Shown: positions 36,380 to 45,095 of the stretch, in pieces
Layout of the letters: each line of letters starts with the position of its first letter
Numbering within the stretch: the stretch's first letter is position 1
Assembly (NCBI RefSeq): GCF_024806835.1
Contig: NZ_JANTYU010000002.1
Span: 718,233 to 782,232, forward strand
DNA: 64,000 nucleotides
Reading direction: 5' to 3'
Source of the DNA: Xanthomonas sp. 3793
GTDB taxonomy: Bacteria; Pseudomonadota; Gammaproteobacteria; Xanthomonadales; Xanthomonadaceae
Made by a program: the position numbers and the translations under genes
The notes under the pieces: model-generated
What the model was told of the DNA's origin: nothing
Database searches by the model: none
The model's input: only the letters and a program-made list of their open reading frames with translations

Positions 36380-37821
36380 AGCGTACGTTGGAGGTCCGAA
36401 CCCCAGGCAGCGAGCTGGTCGAGCAGGGCTTGCTTGGTAGCATCGTCCGGGTGAGCGAGCCGTAAATCCGCAATCTGCGCGTTGTACTGCTCCAGGGTGA
36501 CTTCGCCCAACCCATGGTCTTCGAGCAGGCGCTTGCGGCGATACGTGTTCCAGCGTTCCTGCTCGTCGAACGACAGCGTCTGCGGCCAGTTGCGCGCGCG
36601 GTAGCGGAAAAGAAGCTCGATCAGGCGCGGATCGCGAAACCGCGTTTCCAGCGCGCCCAGTTCGTCCGGTGCGCTGGCGCGCACCTGGCCCAGCAGGCGT
36701 TTGTCGCCTTCGGCCAGAAAACCGTCGTAGAGCGAGGCGTCGGCATCGTTGACGGCCGGCGCCGCAGCGCGCTCGTTGCCGTAGACCCTGCGCACCTTTT
36801 CGGCCAGTTCAGGGCCCAGTTCGCGCAGCCGTGCGGCCTTGGCCAGCACCGCATCGCGGTCCACGCCCAGGCGCTGGAAATCCGGCTCGCGCAGATGCTG
36901 CCATGCCACCAGGGCCGGCGACTTGTTCAGATGCACTTCCTTGAGCGGGATGCGTTGTTCGCCGTCGGGCAGATCGGCCGCACGGATATACAGCCGGTCG
37001 GCGATCTCATCCGGGCTCAGCCGCAGCAGTACCTCCGGGTCGCCGTCCAGATCGAACACGATCACGCGGCTGTCGATGCGCGGATGCCGCGTCAGCGGCA
37101 GCACCGCCGCAGCGCACATGCGCAAGGCCGGGTAGCGCTGCGAAATGTGCAGCACCGGCTCCATTGCAATCACATCGAGCAAGCTGGCAGCAAAGCGCTT
37201 GTCGCGCAGGCGCAACGCGTACTCCCACAACTTGGGTTGATGCTGCTGAAATTTACGCGCCATGCCGATGGTGGCGTACACGTCGGACAGGGCTTCGTGC
37301 GCATCGCCTTCGCGCACGGCGTTGGCGTCGGCCAGATGTTCGAGCTTGAACGAGGTGGCGCCATCTTCGCGCTGCGGCCAGCTGATGCCGTCCGGGCGCA
37401 AGGCGTGCACCAGCCGCAGCACATCCAGCAGGTCCCAGCGCGAATTGCCGCCGCGCCACTCGCGCTCGTACGGGTCGTAGAAATTGCGGAACAGGCCGCA
37501 GCGCACAAACTCGTCGTCGAAGCGGATCGAGTTGTAGCCCAGCGTGCAGGTCTGCGGGCGGCTCATCTGCTCGGCGATGCGCGCGAACGCTTCGGCCTCG
37601 GTCACGCCTTCGCGCAATGCGTGCTGCGGGGTGATGCCGGTGACCATGGTGGCGTAGGGCGAGGGCAGCAGATCGTCGGCCGGTTGCACGAAGAAACTGA
37701 TCGGCTCGTCGATCACGCGCAGTTGCGCATCGGTACGCACGGCGGCGAACTGCGCGATGCGGGTGCGGCGCGGGTCCTGGCCGAAGGTTTCCAGGTCGTA
37801 GAAGAGAAAGCTGTCAGGCAT
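36376..37821 (-). CDS. sbcB: Exodeoxyribonuclease I
   Basis: A 481-residue 3'-5' single-strand DNA exonuclease. The DnaQ-like domain starts FLFYDLETFGQDPRRTRIAQ with the DxE pair at about residues 9-11. HALREGVTEAEAF and LGYNSIRFDDEFVR (ExoII) follow, with ExoIII in DAHEALSDVYATIG. The SH3-like and helical C-terminal regions have normal length. Acts in recombination and mismatch repair. The start MPDSFLFYDLET is preferred over an upstream ATG because it matches the family N-terminus. Confidence 0.95.
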   Translation of the reverse strand: MPDSFLFYDLETFGQDPRRTRIAQFAAVRTDAQLRVIDEPISFFVQPADDLLPSPYATMVTGITPQHALREGVTEAEAFARIAEQMSRPQTCTLGYNSIRFDDEFVRCGLFRNFYDPYEREWRGGNSRWDLLDVLRLVHALRPDGISWPQREDGATSFKLEHLADANAVREGDAHEALSDVYATIGMARKFQQHQPKLWEYALRLRDKRFAASLLDVIAMEPVLHISQRYPALRMCAAAVLPLTRHPRIDSRVIVFDLDGDPEVLLRLSPDEIADRLYIRAADLPDGEQRIPLKEVHLNKSPALVAWQHLREPDFQRLGVDRDAVLAKAARLRELGPELAEKVRRVYGNERAAAPAVNDADASLYDGFLAEGDKRLLGQVRASAPDELGALETRFRDPRLIELLFRYRARNWPQTLSFDEQERWNTYRRKRLLEDHGLGEVTLEQYNAQIADLRLAHPDDATKQALLDQLAAWGSDLQRTL

Positions 37822-38149
37822 GCGGGGGCGAGATCCAGATCCGCGGCGCACGGCGTATGCGCCGCCAGTGCCCGCTAGTATCCCTCATCGCAGCGCCGGC
37901 TCGCTGAGGCGCAGCTGTGCGTTGGGGCAGTCACATGCCGTGCGGGGCCGCGTGCTGTAGGTGTTGGCGAGCGCCGCGTGCGCGTTTGCGCACAGTGCGC
38001 AGACGCACAGAAGACCTTGGAGCGGCTGATACCACATGGAAGGTGGGTATGGCCTGCGCGCGCTGTACCGGAGAGTACGAACGCTCCATGCCGCGCAGAG
38101 CACCGGCCGCGCCCGTCCGGCAGTGGGCGCAGACCTTTGTCAGCCGCTC
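37822..38149. other. Intergenic region with MITE/REP-like copy E
   Basis: It separates the sbcB start from the kmo stop. Apart from the element at 38020-38149 nothing is recognised; the sbcB promoter must lie in 37830-38010. Confidence 0.5.
38020..38149 (-). repeat. MITE/REP-like element, copy E (130 bp)
   Basis: The left end reads GAGCGGCTGATACCACATGG and the right end CCTTTGTCAGCCGCTC; the two pair as terminal inverted repeats. The interior is more diverged from the other copies. The last base of the element directly abuts the kmo stop codon. Confidence 0.6.
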
Positions 38150-39517
38150 TTAGTGCGCGCCTTCCAGGGGCTCCAGGCGTGCATGCACCACCGCTTCCAG
38201 TGCGTCCCAGTCGATGCGCGACAGGTCGCCATGCCCGCGCGTGGCCTCGACCAGAATCTGCCGCTGGATGTCGCTGCGTGCCAACGCGATCGAATAGCGC
38301 GTGCGCAGGAAGGTCACCATCGTGTAATGCGGCACGAAGCGCGTAGGCCAGCGCGCCTGCAATTGCTGCTCGAGCTCGCGTTGCAGCAGGAACTCGGCGT
38401 CGCCGACGCGGTCGCGCATTTCCAGATAGTTTTCCAGCGCCATCTGTTGGATCGCCGCGGCGTCGTCGCGGCGCGCGGCTTCGAACGCGGCAAATGCGCT
38501 GCCTATATCGTCGTGCGCATCCATCTGCTCGGCCAGCGCCACGCAATCTTCGAACGCGCAATTCATGCCCTGGCCGTGGAACGGCACCATCGCGTGTGCG
38601 GCATCGCCGATCAGCAAGGCGCGGCTGTCCAGATGCCAGCGCTCCAGGGTGAGGGTACCGAGCAGACCGGGCGGATGCTCTTCCCAGTGTTCTTCCAGCT
38701 GCGGAATCAGCGGCAACGCGTCGGGGAAATCGCGGGCGAACAAGGCATGCGCTTCCTCGCCGGTGCGGGTGGTGGCGAAACTGGGGTCGCCGGCGTTGGG
38801 CAGGAACAGGGTGACGGTGAAGGTGCCGCCATCGTTGGGCAGCGCGATGCACATGTAGCGCCCGCGCGGCCAGATGTGCAGCGCGTTGCGTTCAATGCGG
38901 AAGCCGCCGCCCGGCAGCGGCGGGATTTCCAGTTCCTTGTACGAGTGATCCAGGAACTCGGTGCGTTCGCCCAGCGGCGATTTGCGCTGCATGGCCGCGC
39001 GCAGTGCCGAGCCGGCACCGTCGCTGCCGATCAGACTCTGGAAGTGGATCTCGTGCGGCTGGTCGTCGCGGTCGTCGATGAAACGCGCGTAGCCGGCGTC
39101 GAAGTCCACCGTGTGCAGGCGGCGATAGAAGTGCACTCGCGCACCGGCCTGCTCGGCCAGATCGAGCAGCGCGACATTCAATGCCGCACGGTGGATCGAC
39201 CAGATCACTTCGCTGTCGTCGCGGCCGTAGCGTTGCAGCTGCGGTTCGCCGTCGATCGGGTGCACCATGCGGCCGCGCATCATCACCGCCTTGGCCATCA
39301 CCGCCTCTTCGGCACCGGCCTGACGCAAGGCGTGGCGTCCGCGTTCGGCCAGCGCCAGGTTGATCGAGCGCCCGGACTCGTAGCCCTTGATGCGGGGGTC
39401 GCCACGCCGTTCGTAGACGGTGACCTGCCAGCCGCGACGCGACAGCAGAATGGCCAGCAGACAGCCGGCCAGGCCGGCGCCGATCAGGGTCAGGGAGCGG
39501 GGGGAGACTGGGCTCAA
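38150..39517 (-). CDS. kmo: Kynurenine 3-monooxygenase
   Basis: A 455-residue FAD-dependent hydroxylase converting kynurenine to 3-hydroxykynurenine with NADPH and oxygen. Dinucleotide-binding LIGAGLAGCLLAILL opens the protein. The second FAD motif LLIGDAAHAMVPFHGQGMN and NCAFEDCVAL follow near residues 290-320. A C-terminal hydrophobic stretch is modest compared with the eukaryotic membrane anchor. It lies downstream of kynU with a 170 bp gap. Bacteria with this enzyme generally use it for tryptophan-dependent NAD synthesis. Its stop codon is next to repeat copy E. Confidence 0.95.
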   Translation of the reverse strand: MSPVSPRSLTLIGAGLAGCLLAILLSRRGWQVTVYERRGDPRIKGYESGRSINLALAERGRHALRQAGAEEAVMAKAVMMRGRMVHPIDGEPQLQRYGRDDSEVIWSIHRAALNVALLDLAEQAGARVHFYRRLHTVDFDAGYARFIDDRDDQPHEIHFQSLIGSDGAGSALRAAMQRKSPLGERTEFLDHSYKELEIPPLPGGGFRIERNALHIWPRGRYMCIALPNDGGTFTVTLFLPNAGDPSFATTRTGEEAHALFARDFPDALPLIPQLEEHWEEHPPGLLGTLTLERWHLDSRALLIGDAAHAMVPFHGQGMNCAFEDCVALAEQMDAHDDIGSAFAAFEAARRDDAAAIQQMALENYLEMRDRVGDAEFLLQRELEQQLQARWPTRFVPHYTMVTFLRTRYSIALARSDIQRQILVEATRGHGDLSRIDWDALEAVVHARLEPLEGAH

Positions 39518-39687
39518 TGCAATGTCCGGCAGCGGCCGGATGCGCGAGCCGGCAAAGGTGAGGGAAGAGCCGCTGGCGAAAGCGGCCGCCTGCGTTGTCG
39601 CAGGCGGGCTGGGAGTGTACGTGGGCCTGCGCGGGTTTCGCGTGTGCCTGACGCGTCATCGGTGGTGTTGCAGTCAGCGTGCCGCGC

Positions 39688-40962
39688 TCAGCGGGCGGCC
39701 CAGGCTTCCACCTGTTCCACAAAGGTGTGCAGATCGCTGAAGCGGTTGTACAGCGGTACCGGCGCGATACGGATGACGTCCGGTTCGCGCCAGTCGCCAA
39801 GCACGCCGGCCGCGTGCAGATGCTCGAACAACGCGCGTCCTTGCGTGCGTCCGCCGGCCACCCGCAACGACAGCTGGCAGCCGCGCCGCGCCGGCTCGGC
39901 CGGGGTGACGATCTGCAGCACCTGCGGCACGCGTGCGCGGATCAGCTGTTCCAGATGCCCGGTGAGCTGTTCGGACTTGGCGCGCAACGCGGCCATGCCG
40001 GCCTGGTCGAACAGGTCCAGCGATGCGCGTAGCGGCGCCAATGCCAGCACCGGCGGGTTGCTCAGCTGCCAGCCTTCGGCGCCGGGGGTGGGCACGAACT
40101 GCGGGTCCATGCGGAAGCGGGTCTGCTGCTCGTGTCCCCACCAGCCGGCCATGCGCGGCAGATCGCTGGTGGCATGGCGCGCATGCACGAAGCACCCACC
40201 CACCGCACCCGGGCCGGCATTGAGATACTTGTAATGGCACCACACCGCAAAATCGGCGCCGTCGTCGTGCAGGGTCAGCGGGATATTGCCCACCGCATGC
40301 GCCAGGTCGAACCCCACCGCCGCCCCTTGCGCGCGCGCCAGCCGCGCAATTTCGCCCAGGTCGAAGGCCTGGCCGGTGCGGTACTGGATACCGGGCCACA
40401 GCACCAGCGCCAGCCGCGGACCATGCCGTGCGATGGCATCGGCAATCGCTGCCATCGACACCGTGCCATCGGGTGCATCGGCGTCCACCTCGATCAATTG
40501 CGCGGCCGGGTCCAGTCCGTGCAGGCGCAGCTGCGATTCCACCGCATGGCGGTCGGACGGGAACGCACCGGCTTCGATCAGGATCGCGCCGCGCTCGGGG
40601 GTGGGGCGATAGAAGCTGGCCATCATCAGATGCAGATTGACGCTGAGGGTGTTCATCGCCACCACTTCGCCCGGTTGCGCGCCGACCACGCGTGCCAGCC
40701 CGTCGCGCACCAGCTGGTGATAGGTCAGCCATTGCGTGGGGCCGGTGAAGTGGCCTTCCACCGCAAGCGCGCCCCACTGATCGAGCACTTCGCTCACCAT
40801 CGCGCGGGCCTGACGCGGCTGCAGGCCCAGCGAATTGCCGACGAAATAGGTCTGATCCCGGCCATCGTGTTGCGGGAACACAAAGGCGTCGCGCAGGCTG
40901 CGCAGCGGGTCGGCGGCATCCAGCGCCGCGGCGTGGGAACGGGACAGCGGGTCGGTGCTCAT
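39688..40962 (-). CDS. kynU: Kynureninase
   Basis: A 424-residue PLP enzyme that splits 3-hydroxykynurenine into 3-hydroxyanthranilate and alanine. QTYFVGNSLGLQPRQARAM near the start, the aspartate region GFDLAHAVGNIPL and the PLP lysine in WCHYKYLNAGPGAVGG are all intact. Length fits. It is 33 bp from the FUSC gene upstream on the same strand, so the two are probably cotranscribed. Confidence 0.95.
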   Translation of the reverse strand: MSTDPLSRSHAAALDAADPLRSLRDAFVFPQHDGRDQTYFVGNSLGLQPRQARAMVSEVLDQWGALAVEGHFTGPTQWLTYHQLVRDGLARVVGAQPGEVVAMNTLSVNLHLMMASFYRPTPERGAILIEAGAFPSDRHAVESQLRLHGLDPAAQLIEVDADAPDGTVSMAAIADAIARHGPRLALVLWPGIQYRTGQAFDLGEIARLARAQGAAVGFDLAHAVGNIPLTLHDDGADFAVWCHYKYLNAGPGAVGGCFVHARHATSDLPRMAGWWGHEQQTRFRMDPQFVPTPGAEGWQLSNPPVLALAPLRASLDLFDQAGMAALRAKSEQLTGHLEQLIRARVPQVLQIVTPAEPARRGCQLSLRVAGGRTQGRALFEHLHAAGVLGDWREPDVIRIAPVPLYNRFSDLHTFVEQVEAWAAR

Positions 40963-40994
40963 CGGGCTCGCAGGGTCTGAATCGATGTGGCAGT

Positions 40995-43124
40995 TTACCC
41001 GCCGGCACCTTGCGCGCCGTCATGCACCGCTGGCGTTGTGGTCGAGGCCGGTCGGGCAGGGCGCAGCAGATGGGTGAGCGTGCCGATGCTGTCGGTGACG
41101 CGGTCGACGGTGTCGGCAAGCGCGGCGGCGGTGGGCGAGCCGTCCGGCAGCGCGGCCAGTGCATCGGAGAGTTTGCGCTCGGCGCTGCGTAGCGTGGCCG
41201 CAGCCGGCGTGCCGCCGCTGCGCAGGCAGTCGATCAGCTCGGCCAGTGCCCGGTCGGCGTGATCGGCGAAGTCCGGCAGTGCCTCCAGCGAGGGCAGCCG
41301 GTGGCCATCGCGCAGCACCGCCTCCAGCAGCAAGGTGGCGCGGATCAGTCGGTTGCCATTGGCCAGCAGCGATTCGGCCAACTTGAGTTCGTGCAGGTTG
41401 CGGCGGCTGCGCGGCTCGCCGCGCAGGCGTTCGATCGACGCCTGCGCATTGGTGCGCGCCACGCGTGCGGCGGCGCGGCTGTCGCTCAACCGATCCATCT
41501 CGCCCAGCAACAGGTTATGCAGATGCTCGCGATAGGCAGTGAGCAACTGTGCCAGCGAGGCGCGGATATGCCGGCGCTCGCGGGTCGGCCACAGCGCGTA
41601 GGCGATCAGCGCCAGCGCGCTGCCGGCCACGGTAGCCTGCAGCCGCGCGCCGACCGCTTCGCCAGGCGTCATACCTTCGAAGGACAGCAACAGCACCAGC
41701 ATGCCGGTGAGGAAGGCCACGCCGATGCCGTAGTTCACCTGGGTCAACAAGCGAAAGCCCAGGCAGAACAGCGCCAGCAAGGCCAGGCGGAGACCGGCGC
41801 CATCCATCGCAAAATGGGCCAGCAGGGTAGCCACCAACAAACCGATGAAGGTGCCGGCCACGCGCAGGGCGCCGAAGCTGAAAGTGCCGCCGAAATCCGG
41901 CTTGAGCACGATGGCGGTGGTCATCGGGATCCAGAACCCGTGCGGAATCTGCTGCCAGCGCTGGAACGCGATCGCCAGGGCCAGGCATACGCCACAGCGC
42001 AGCGCATGCCGGAACGCCACCGAGGACAGATCCAGGTTCGCGCGCAGGGTGGCCCAGGTCGCGGCAGGTCGCAGTGCGGCGGGAAGCCGCGCTTCGGCCA
42101 GCTGCGCCTGGATTTCGCCGCGGCTGCTGGCCCAGTGCGCGTTGCGGATCAAGGCGCGCAATTGCCCGCCCAACCCCTGCGCACGGGCCACCGCCACGCG
42201 GACCAGGCGACGCTCGCGGGTATCGGCGTTGTCGTGCTGAAACTGCGCCAGCGCGCCGACCAGATCGTCGAAGCCGGTCATCGATGCATCGGCCGCCTTC
42301 GGGTCTTCGCCCACCGTCATCGCATGCGCCAGCTGTTCCAGCACGATGGCGCTGCGTTCGAGCACGCGCTCGATCGCCGGGCGTGCCTGCGAGTCGGTCA
42401 GGCGGGTGTGGGCATCGGCCAGCGACAACAGCTCCAGCCGCACGCGGTCGCACAGCTCGGCGATGATGCGAAAGCTCTGCACCGCAATCGCGCGCGAGCG
42501 GTGTTCGCCGTGCAGCATCACCATCGCATCGAGGACTTCCTGCGTTGCGGGCGGCGCCGCGCTGGCTTCCGGCCGTTGCCGCGCAATCCCTGCCAGCTGG
42601 CGCATCAGCTCGGCCAGCGCGAAGCGTTCCGGGCGATAACGTTGCAGGGGCCAGGCCGCCAGGGCCAGCAACACCTGCAGCAGGCCACCGGCAAAGATCA
42701 GCGCAGCCACGCCGGGCGCCTGGTCCACCGGCAGTCGCATGTCCGCACTGACCACCAGCAGGATCATGCTGGTCAGCCCGACCCGCGCTGCGACCGGGCC
42801 CAGCGCCACCAGCAGTCCGCCGCCCAGGCCGAGCACTAGCCCGGCCACGACCAGGGCCGGCGTGTGATGGCCGACGCAGATGCCGAGCAAGGCCGCGCCA
42901 CCGGCGGCCAGGGCCGCCATCAACATGCGTTGCAGGCGGGCGCGATACGGGCCGGGCTGGTCGGAAAACATGGTGTTGAGCGCACCGCTGGCCACGGCCA
43001 GCCCGGCCGCGACCTGCCCGGTCGCCACGCCTGCCGCCAACGGCAAGACCACCGCAGCGGTGTTGCGCAAGGCCACGCGCAGTGGCACGTCGCGCGGCTT
43101 GAGGTCGATCAGTGCGCGCAGCAT
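40995..43124 (-). CDS. FUSC-family inner-membrane protein (YccS/aromatic-acid-efflux type)
   Basis: A 709-residue membrane protein with two clusters of five or six helices (about 25-170 and 390-520), separated by a long soluble helical region, and a soluble C-terminal domain. This is the fusaric-acid-resistance-like (FUSC/YccS/AaeB) layout. WIPMTTAIVLKPDFGGTFSF in the second cluster is a family hallmark. Start MLRALIDLKPRDVPLRVALR matches the beginning of the first cluster. It lies between the 3-hydroxyanthranilate dioxygenase and kynureninase genes, which suggests export of an aromatic pathway intermediate, though that is inference. Confidence 0.85.
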   Translation of the reverse strand: MLRALIDLKPRDVPLRVALRNTAAVVLPLAAGVATGQVAAGLAVASGALNTMFSDQPGPYRARLQRMLMAALAAGGAALLGICVGHHTPALVVAGLVLGLGGGLLVALGPVAARVGLTSMILLVVSADMRLPVDQAPGVAALIFAGGLLQVLLALAAWPLQRYRPERFALAELMRQLAGIARQRPEASAAPPATQEVLDAMVMLHGEHRSRAIAVQSFRIIAELCDRVRLELLSLADAHTRLTDSQARPAIERVLERSAIVLEQLAHAMTVGEDPKAADASMTGFDDLVGALAQFQHDNADTRERRLVRVAVARAQGLGGQLRALIRNAHWASSRGEIQAQLAEARLPAALRPAATWATLRANLDLSSVAFRHALRCGVCLALAIAFQRWQQIPHGFWIPMTTAIVLKPDFGGTFSFGALRVAGTFIGLLVATLLAHFAMDGAGLRLALLALFCLGFRLLTQVNYGIGVAFLTGMLVLLLSFEGMTPGEAVGARLQATVAGSALALIAYALWPTRERRHIRASLAQLLTAYREHLHNLLLGEMDRLSDSRAAARVARTNAQASIERLRGEPRSRRNLHELKLAESLLANGNRLIRATLLLEAVLRDGHRLPSLEALPDFADHADRALAELIDCLRSGGTPAAATLRSAERKLSDALAALPDGSPTAAALADTVDRVTDSIGTLTHLLRPARPASTTTPAVHDGAQGAGG

Positions 43125-43331
43125 GGCGTGCAGGTCGGCCGGTTCGGCTGCAGGCAAACGGGCAGGGCGAGGCGGACGGCGATCTTCACCCGGTCCTCGT
43201 GCGCACAGATAACCGGCCTCGGCCTTGCGCCCGGGGACGGTGGCCCCGGCACCGGTGCGCCAATGACGCTGCACGTCGGCTCATGCCCACCGCACTGGAT
43301 CCGCTCGCCGCCGTCGCGGCCCGTCGTCGGC

Positions 43332-43862
43332 TCAGACCTCGACCGTGGCATAGCGCTCCGGCGCCGGGTGTACATGCCCGCATTGGCTGCAGGTGCGCAG
43401 CGCCAGCGAGCGATAGAAGTGATCGAACACCGGCGGGAAGTCGGTTTCGATATTGCCCAGCGGAAACATCGCCTCGTATAGCTTGTGATTGCAGTGCGGG
43501 CAATACCACTGCAGCCCGTCCTGCTCGTGCGGCAGGCGCTCGCGCTCGATGACCAGGCCGATCGAACCGGCGGCGCGTTGCGGGCAATGCGGCACCTTCG
43601 GCGGCAGCAGAAAGATCTCGCCGGCGCGGATCGGGATGTCGCGTTGCACGCCCGCATCCTGCACCTTCAGCACCATCTCGCCTTCCAGCTGGAAGAACCA
43701 CTCCGGGCCTTCATCGTAGTGGTAGTCGGTGCGCGCGTTGGGCCCGCCGACGATCATGATGATGAAGCCATCCTGCTGGATGCACTTGTTGCCGACCGGC
43801 GGTTTGAGCAGGTGGCGGTGTTGCTCGATCCAGGCATGCAGGTTGATCGGCGGGACCAGCAT
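43332..43862 (-). CDS. nbaC: 3-hydroxyanthranilate 3,4-dioxygenase
   Basis: A 176-residue cupin that opens the ring of 3-hydroxyanthranilate to give the precursor of quinolinate. Iron ligands lie in [19 protein letters not shown] (His and Glu) and KVPHCPQR (His). The bacterial-type C-terminal rubredoxin-like iron site is present as CPHC and CSQC. ATG at 43862 is chosen over the ATG six bases upstream because GAGGA is correctly spaced. Product and length fit the pathway with kynU and kmo downstream. Confidence 0.95.
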   Translation of the reverse strand: MLVPPINLHAWIEQHRHLLKPPVGNKCIQQDGFIIMIVGGPNARTDYHYDEGPEWFFQLEGEMVLKVQDAGVQRDIPIRAGEIFLLPPKVPHCPQRAAGSIGLVIERERLPHEQDGLQWYCPHCNHKLYEAMFPLGNIETDFPPVFDHFYRSLALRTCSQCGHVHPAPERYATVEV

Positions 43863-43947
43863 CGACATTCCTCGGCGAAGAAGACGTCCAGCATAGCCAA
43901 CCGCGACGCCGATGGGCGTCGCGGTCGACCAAGCATGCAGCGCCGAC

Positions 43948-44610
43948 TCAGCGTTCGGCGTGATCGGCCTGGATTTTCGCCAGCGCCGCGTCGTAACGCT
44001 CCTGCAGCAGGTCGGCGCGGTCGATGGACATGCCCAGATCATGCGCATGGCCATCGCGCAGGCTGTACACCCAGCCATGCACGCACAGTTCCTGCCCACG
44101 CTCCCACGCATCGCGCACGATGGTGGTGCGGCAGACGTTGACCACCTGCTCCAGCACATTGAGCTCGCACAGGCGCGCATGCTGCACCGGCAGGTCGCCG
44201 GCATCGTGCAGGCAGGCTTCGTGCTTGTCGGCCACATCGGTGACGTGGCGGATCCAGTTGTCGACCAGGCCCATGCGCTTCTGGGTCAGGCTGGCGAACA
44301 CGCCGCCGCAGCCGTAATGGCCCACCACCAGGATGTGCTTGACCTTGAGCACGTCGACGGCGAACTGGATCACCGACAGGCAGTTCAGATCGGTGTGCAC
44401 CACCACGTTGGCGATATTGCGATGCACGAACACTTCGCCCGGCGCCATGTCGATGATCTGGTTGGCCGGCACGCGCGAGTCGGAGCAGCCGATCCACAGG
44501 TATTCCGGGGTCTGCTGCGTCGACAGTTTGGAGAAGAATTCCGGGTCTTCGCGACGGATACGCTCGGACCAGGCACGGTTGTTTTCAAGTAAATGGTTGA
44601 GCTCGTTCAT
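43948..44610 (-). CDS. can: Beta-class carbonic anhydrase (Can-like)
   Basis: A 220-residue cytoplasmic zinc enzyme. [13 protein letters not shown] (zinc Cys, Asp-Arg dyad) and [11 protein letters not shown] (zinc His and Cys) are conserved, and the N-terminus [20 protein letters not shown] follows the E. coli Can pattern. It differs clearly from the paralogue at 15964 and is not beside a transporter. It is 85 bp upstream of the dioxygenase on the same strand. Confidence 0.94.
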   Translation of the reverse strand: MNELNHLLENNRAWSERIRREDPEFFSKLSTQQTPEYLWIGCSDSRVPANQIIDMAPGEVFVHRNIANVVVHTDLNCLSVIQFAVDVLKVKHILVVGHYGCGGVFASLTQKRMGLVDNWIRHVTDVADKHEACLHDAGDLPVQHARLCELNVLEQVVNVCRTTIVRDAWERGQELCVHGWVYSLRDGHAHDLGMSIDRADLLQERYDAALAKIQADHAER

Positions 44611-44662
44611 GGGCGCAGTATTCCAGAAAACGCGTTCGTGGTGGCCAGTGTCGGGGCACAGG

Positions 44663-44878
44663 ATGAATCAGCTTTCAGGCTCCGTAGTATCGGTGAACGG
44701 CCGATGTCCGACCATTGCATCGATGCCGAAACTGGCGCCACCGATCAACTCGACAGGTGACGCCGATGGGAGCGAATGTCCGCATGGCGTGCTTTGGTTT
44801 GACGGCATTGCGTTCACGCATTGGACGTTTCATCCGTTTGTGGACGTGCCACTTTCCGCTGCCGGGGCGGTGCCATGA
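44663..44878 (+). CDS. Small hypothetical protein, first of an overlapping pair
   Basis: A possible 71-residue protein containing HGVLWFDGIAFTHWTFHPFV. GGGG lies about ten bases before the ATG. Its stop overlaps the next small frame by four bases (ATGA), the kind of coupling seen for real genes in this window. No family recognised, and codon use is unremarkable. It could be spurious. Confidence 0.35.
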   Translation: MNQLSGSVVSVNGRCPTIASMPKLAPPINSTGDADGSECPHGVLWFDGIAFTHWTFHPFVDVPLSAAGAVP

Positions 44879-45045
44879 GGTTGGTGCTGTCCGACGCCGA
44901 TGCCCATGCGGTGACCGAACGGCTGGAACTGATGTGGCCGCCTTGCATCAGATCTCTGTCGGCGTTCTCGGCGCCGACAGAGATCCATCTTCATCATATG
45001 CCCGGCTGCCGTTCCGGTGATTGCTGCTGCGGGCGTGCCGAGTAG
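44875..45045 (+). CDS. Small Cys-rich hypothetical protein
   Basis: A possible 56-residue protein beginning MRLVLSDADAHAVTERLELM and ending in a cysteine cluster (MPGCRSGDCCCGRAE). It is translationally coupled to the preceding small frame. The C-terminal Cys group could bind a metal. Reality unproven. Confidence 0.4.
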   Translation: MRLVLSDADAHAVTERLELMWPPCIRSLSAFSAPTEIHLHHMPGCRSGDCCCGRAE

Positions 45046-45095
45046 CAGCTTGATCGATCTCTGCATCCTGTCTAACTTCTTATCGGAGTTTTCTC

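Noticed and set aside
44333-44662. 5' extension of the small frame at 44663
   Set aside because: It overlaps the carbonic anhydrase gene on the other strand, and the sequence there is clearly coding for that enzyme.
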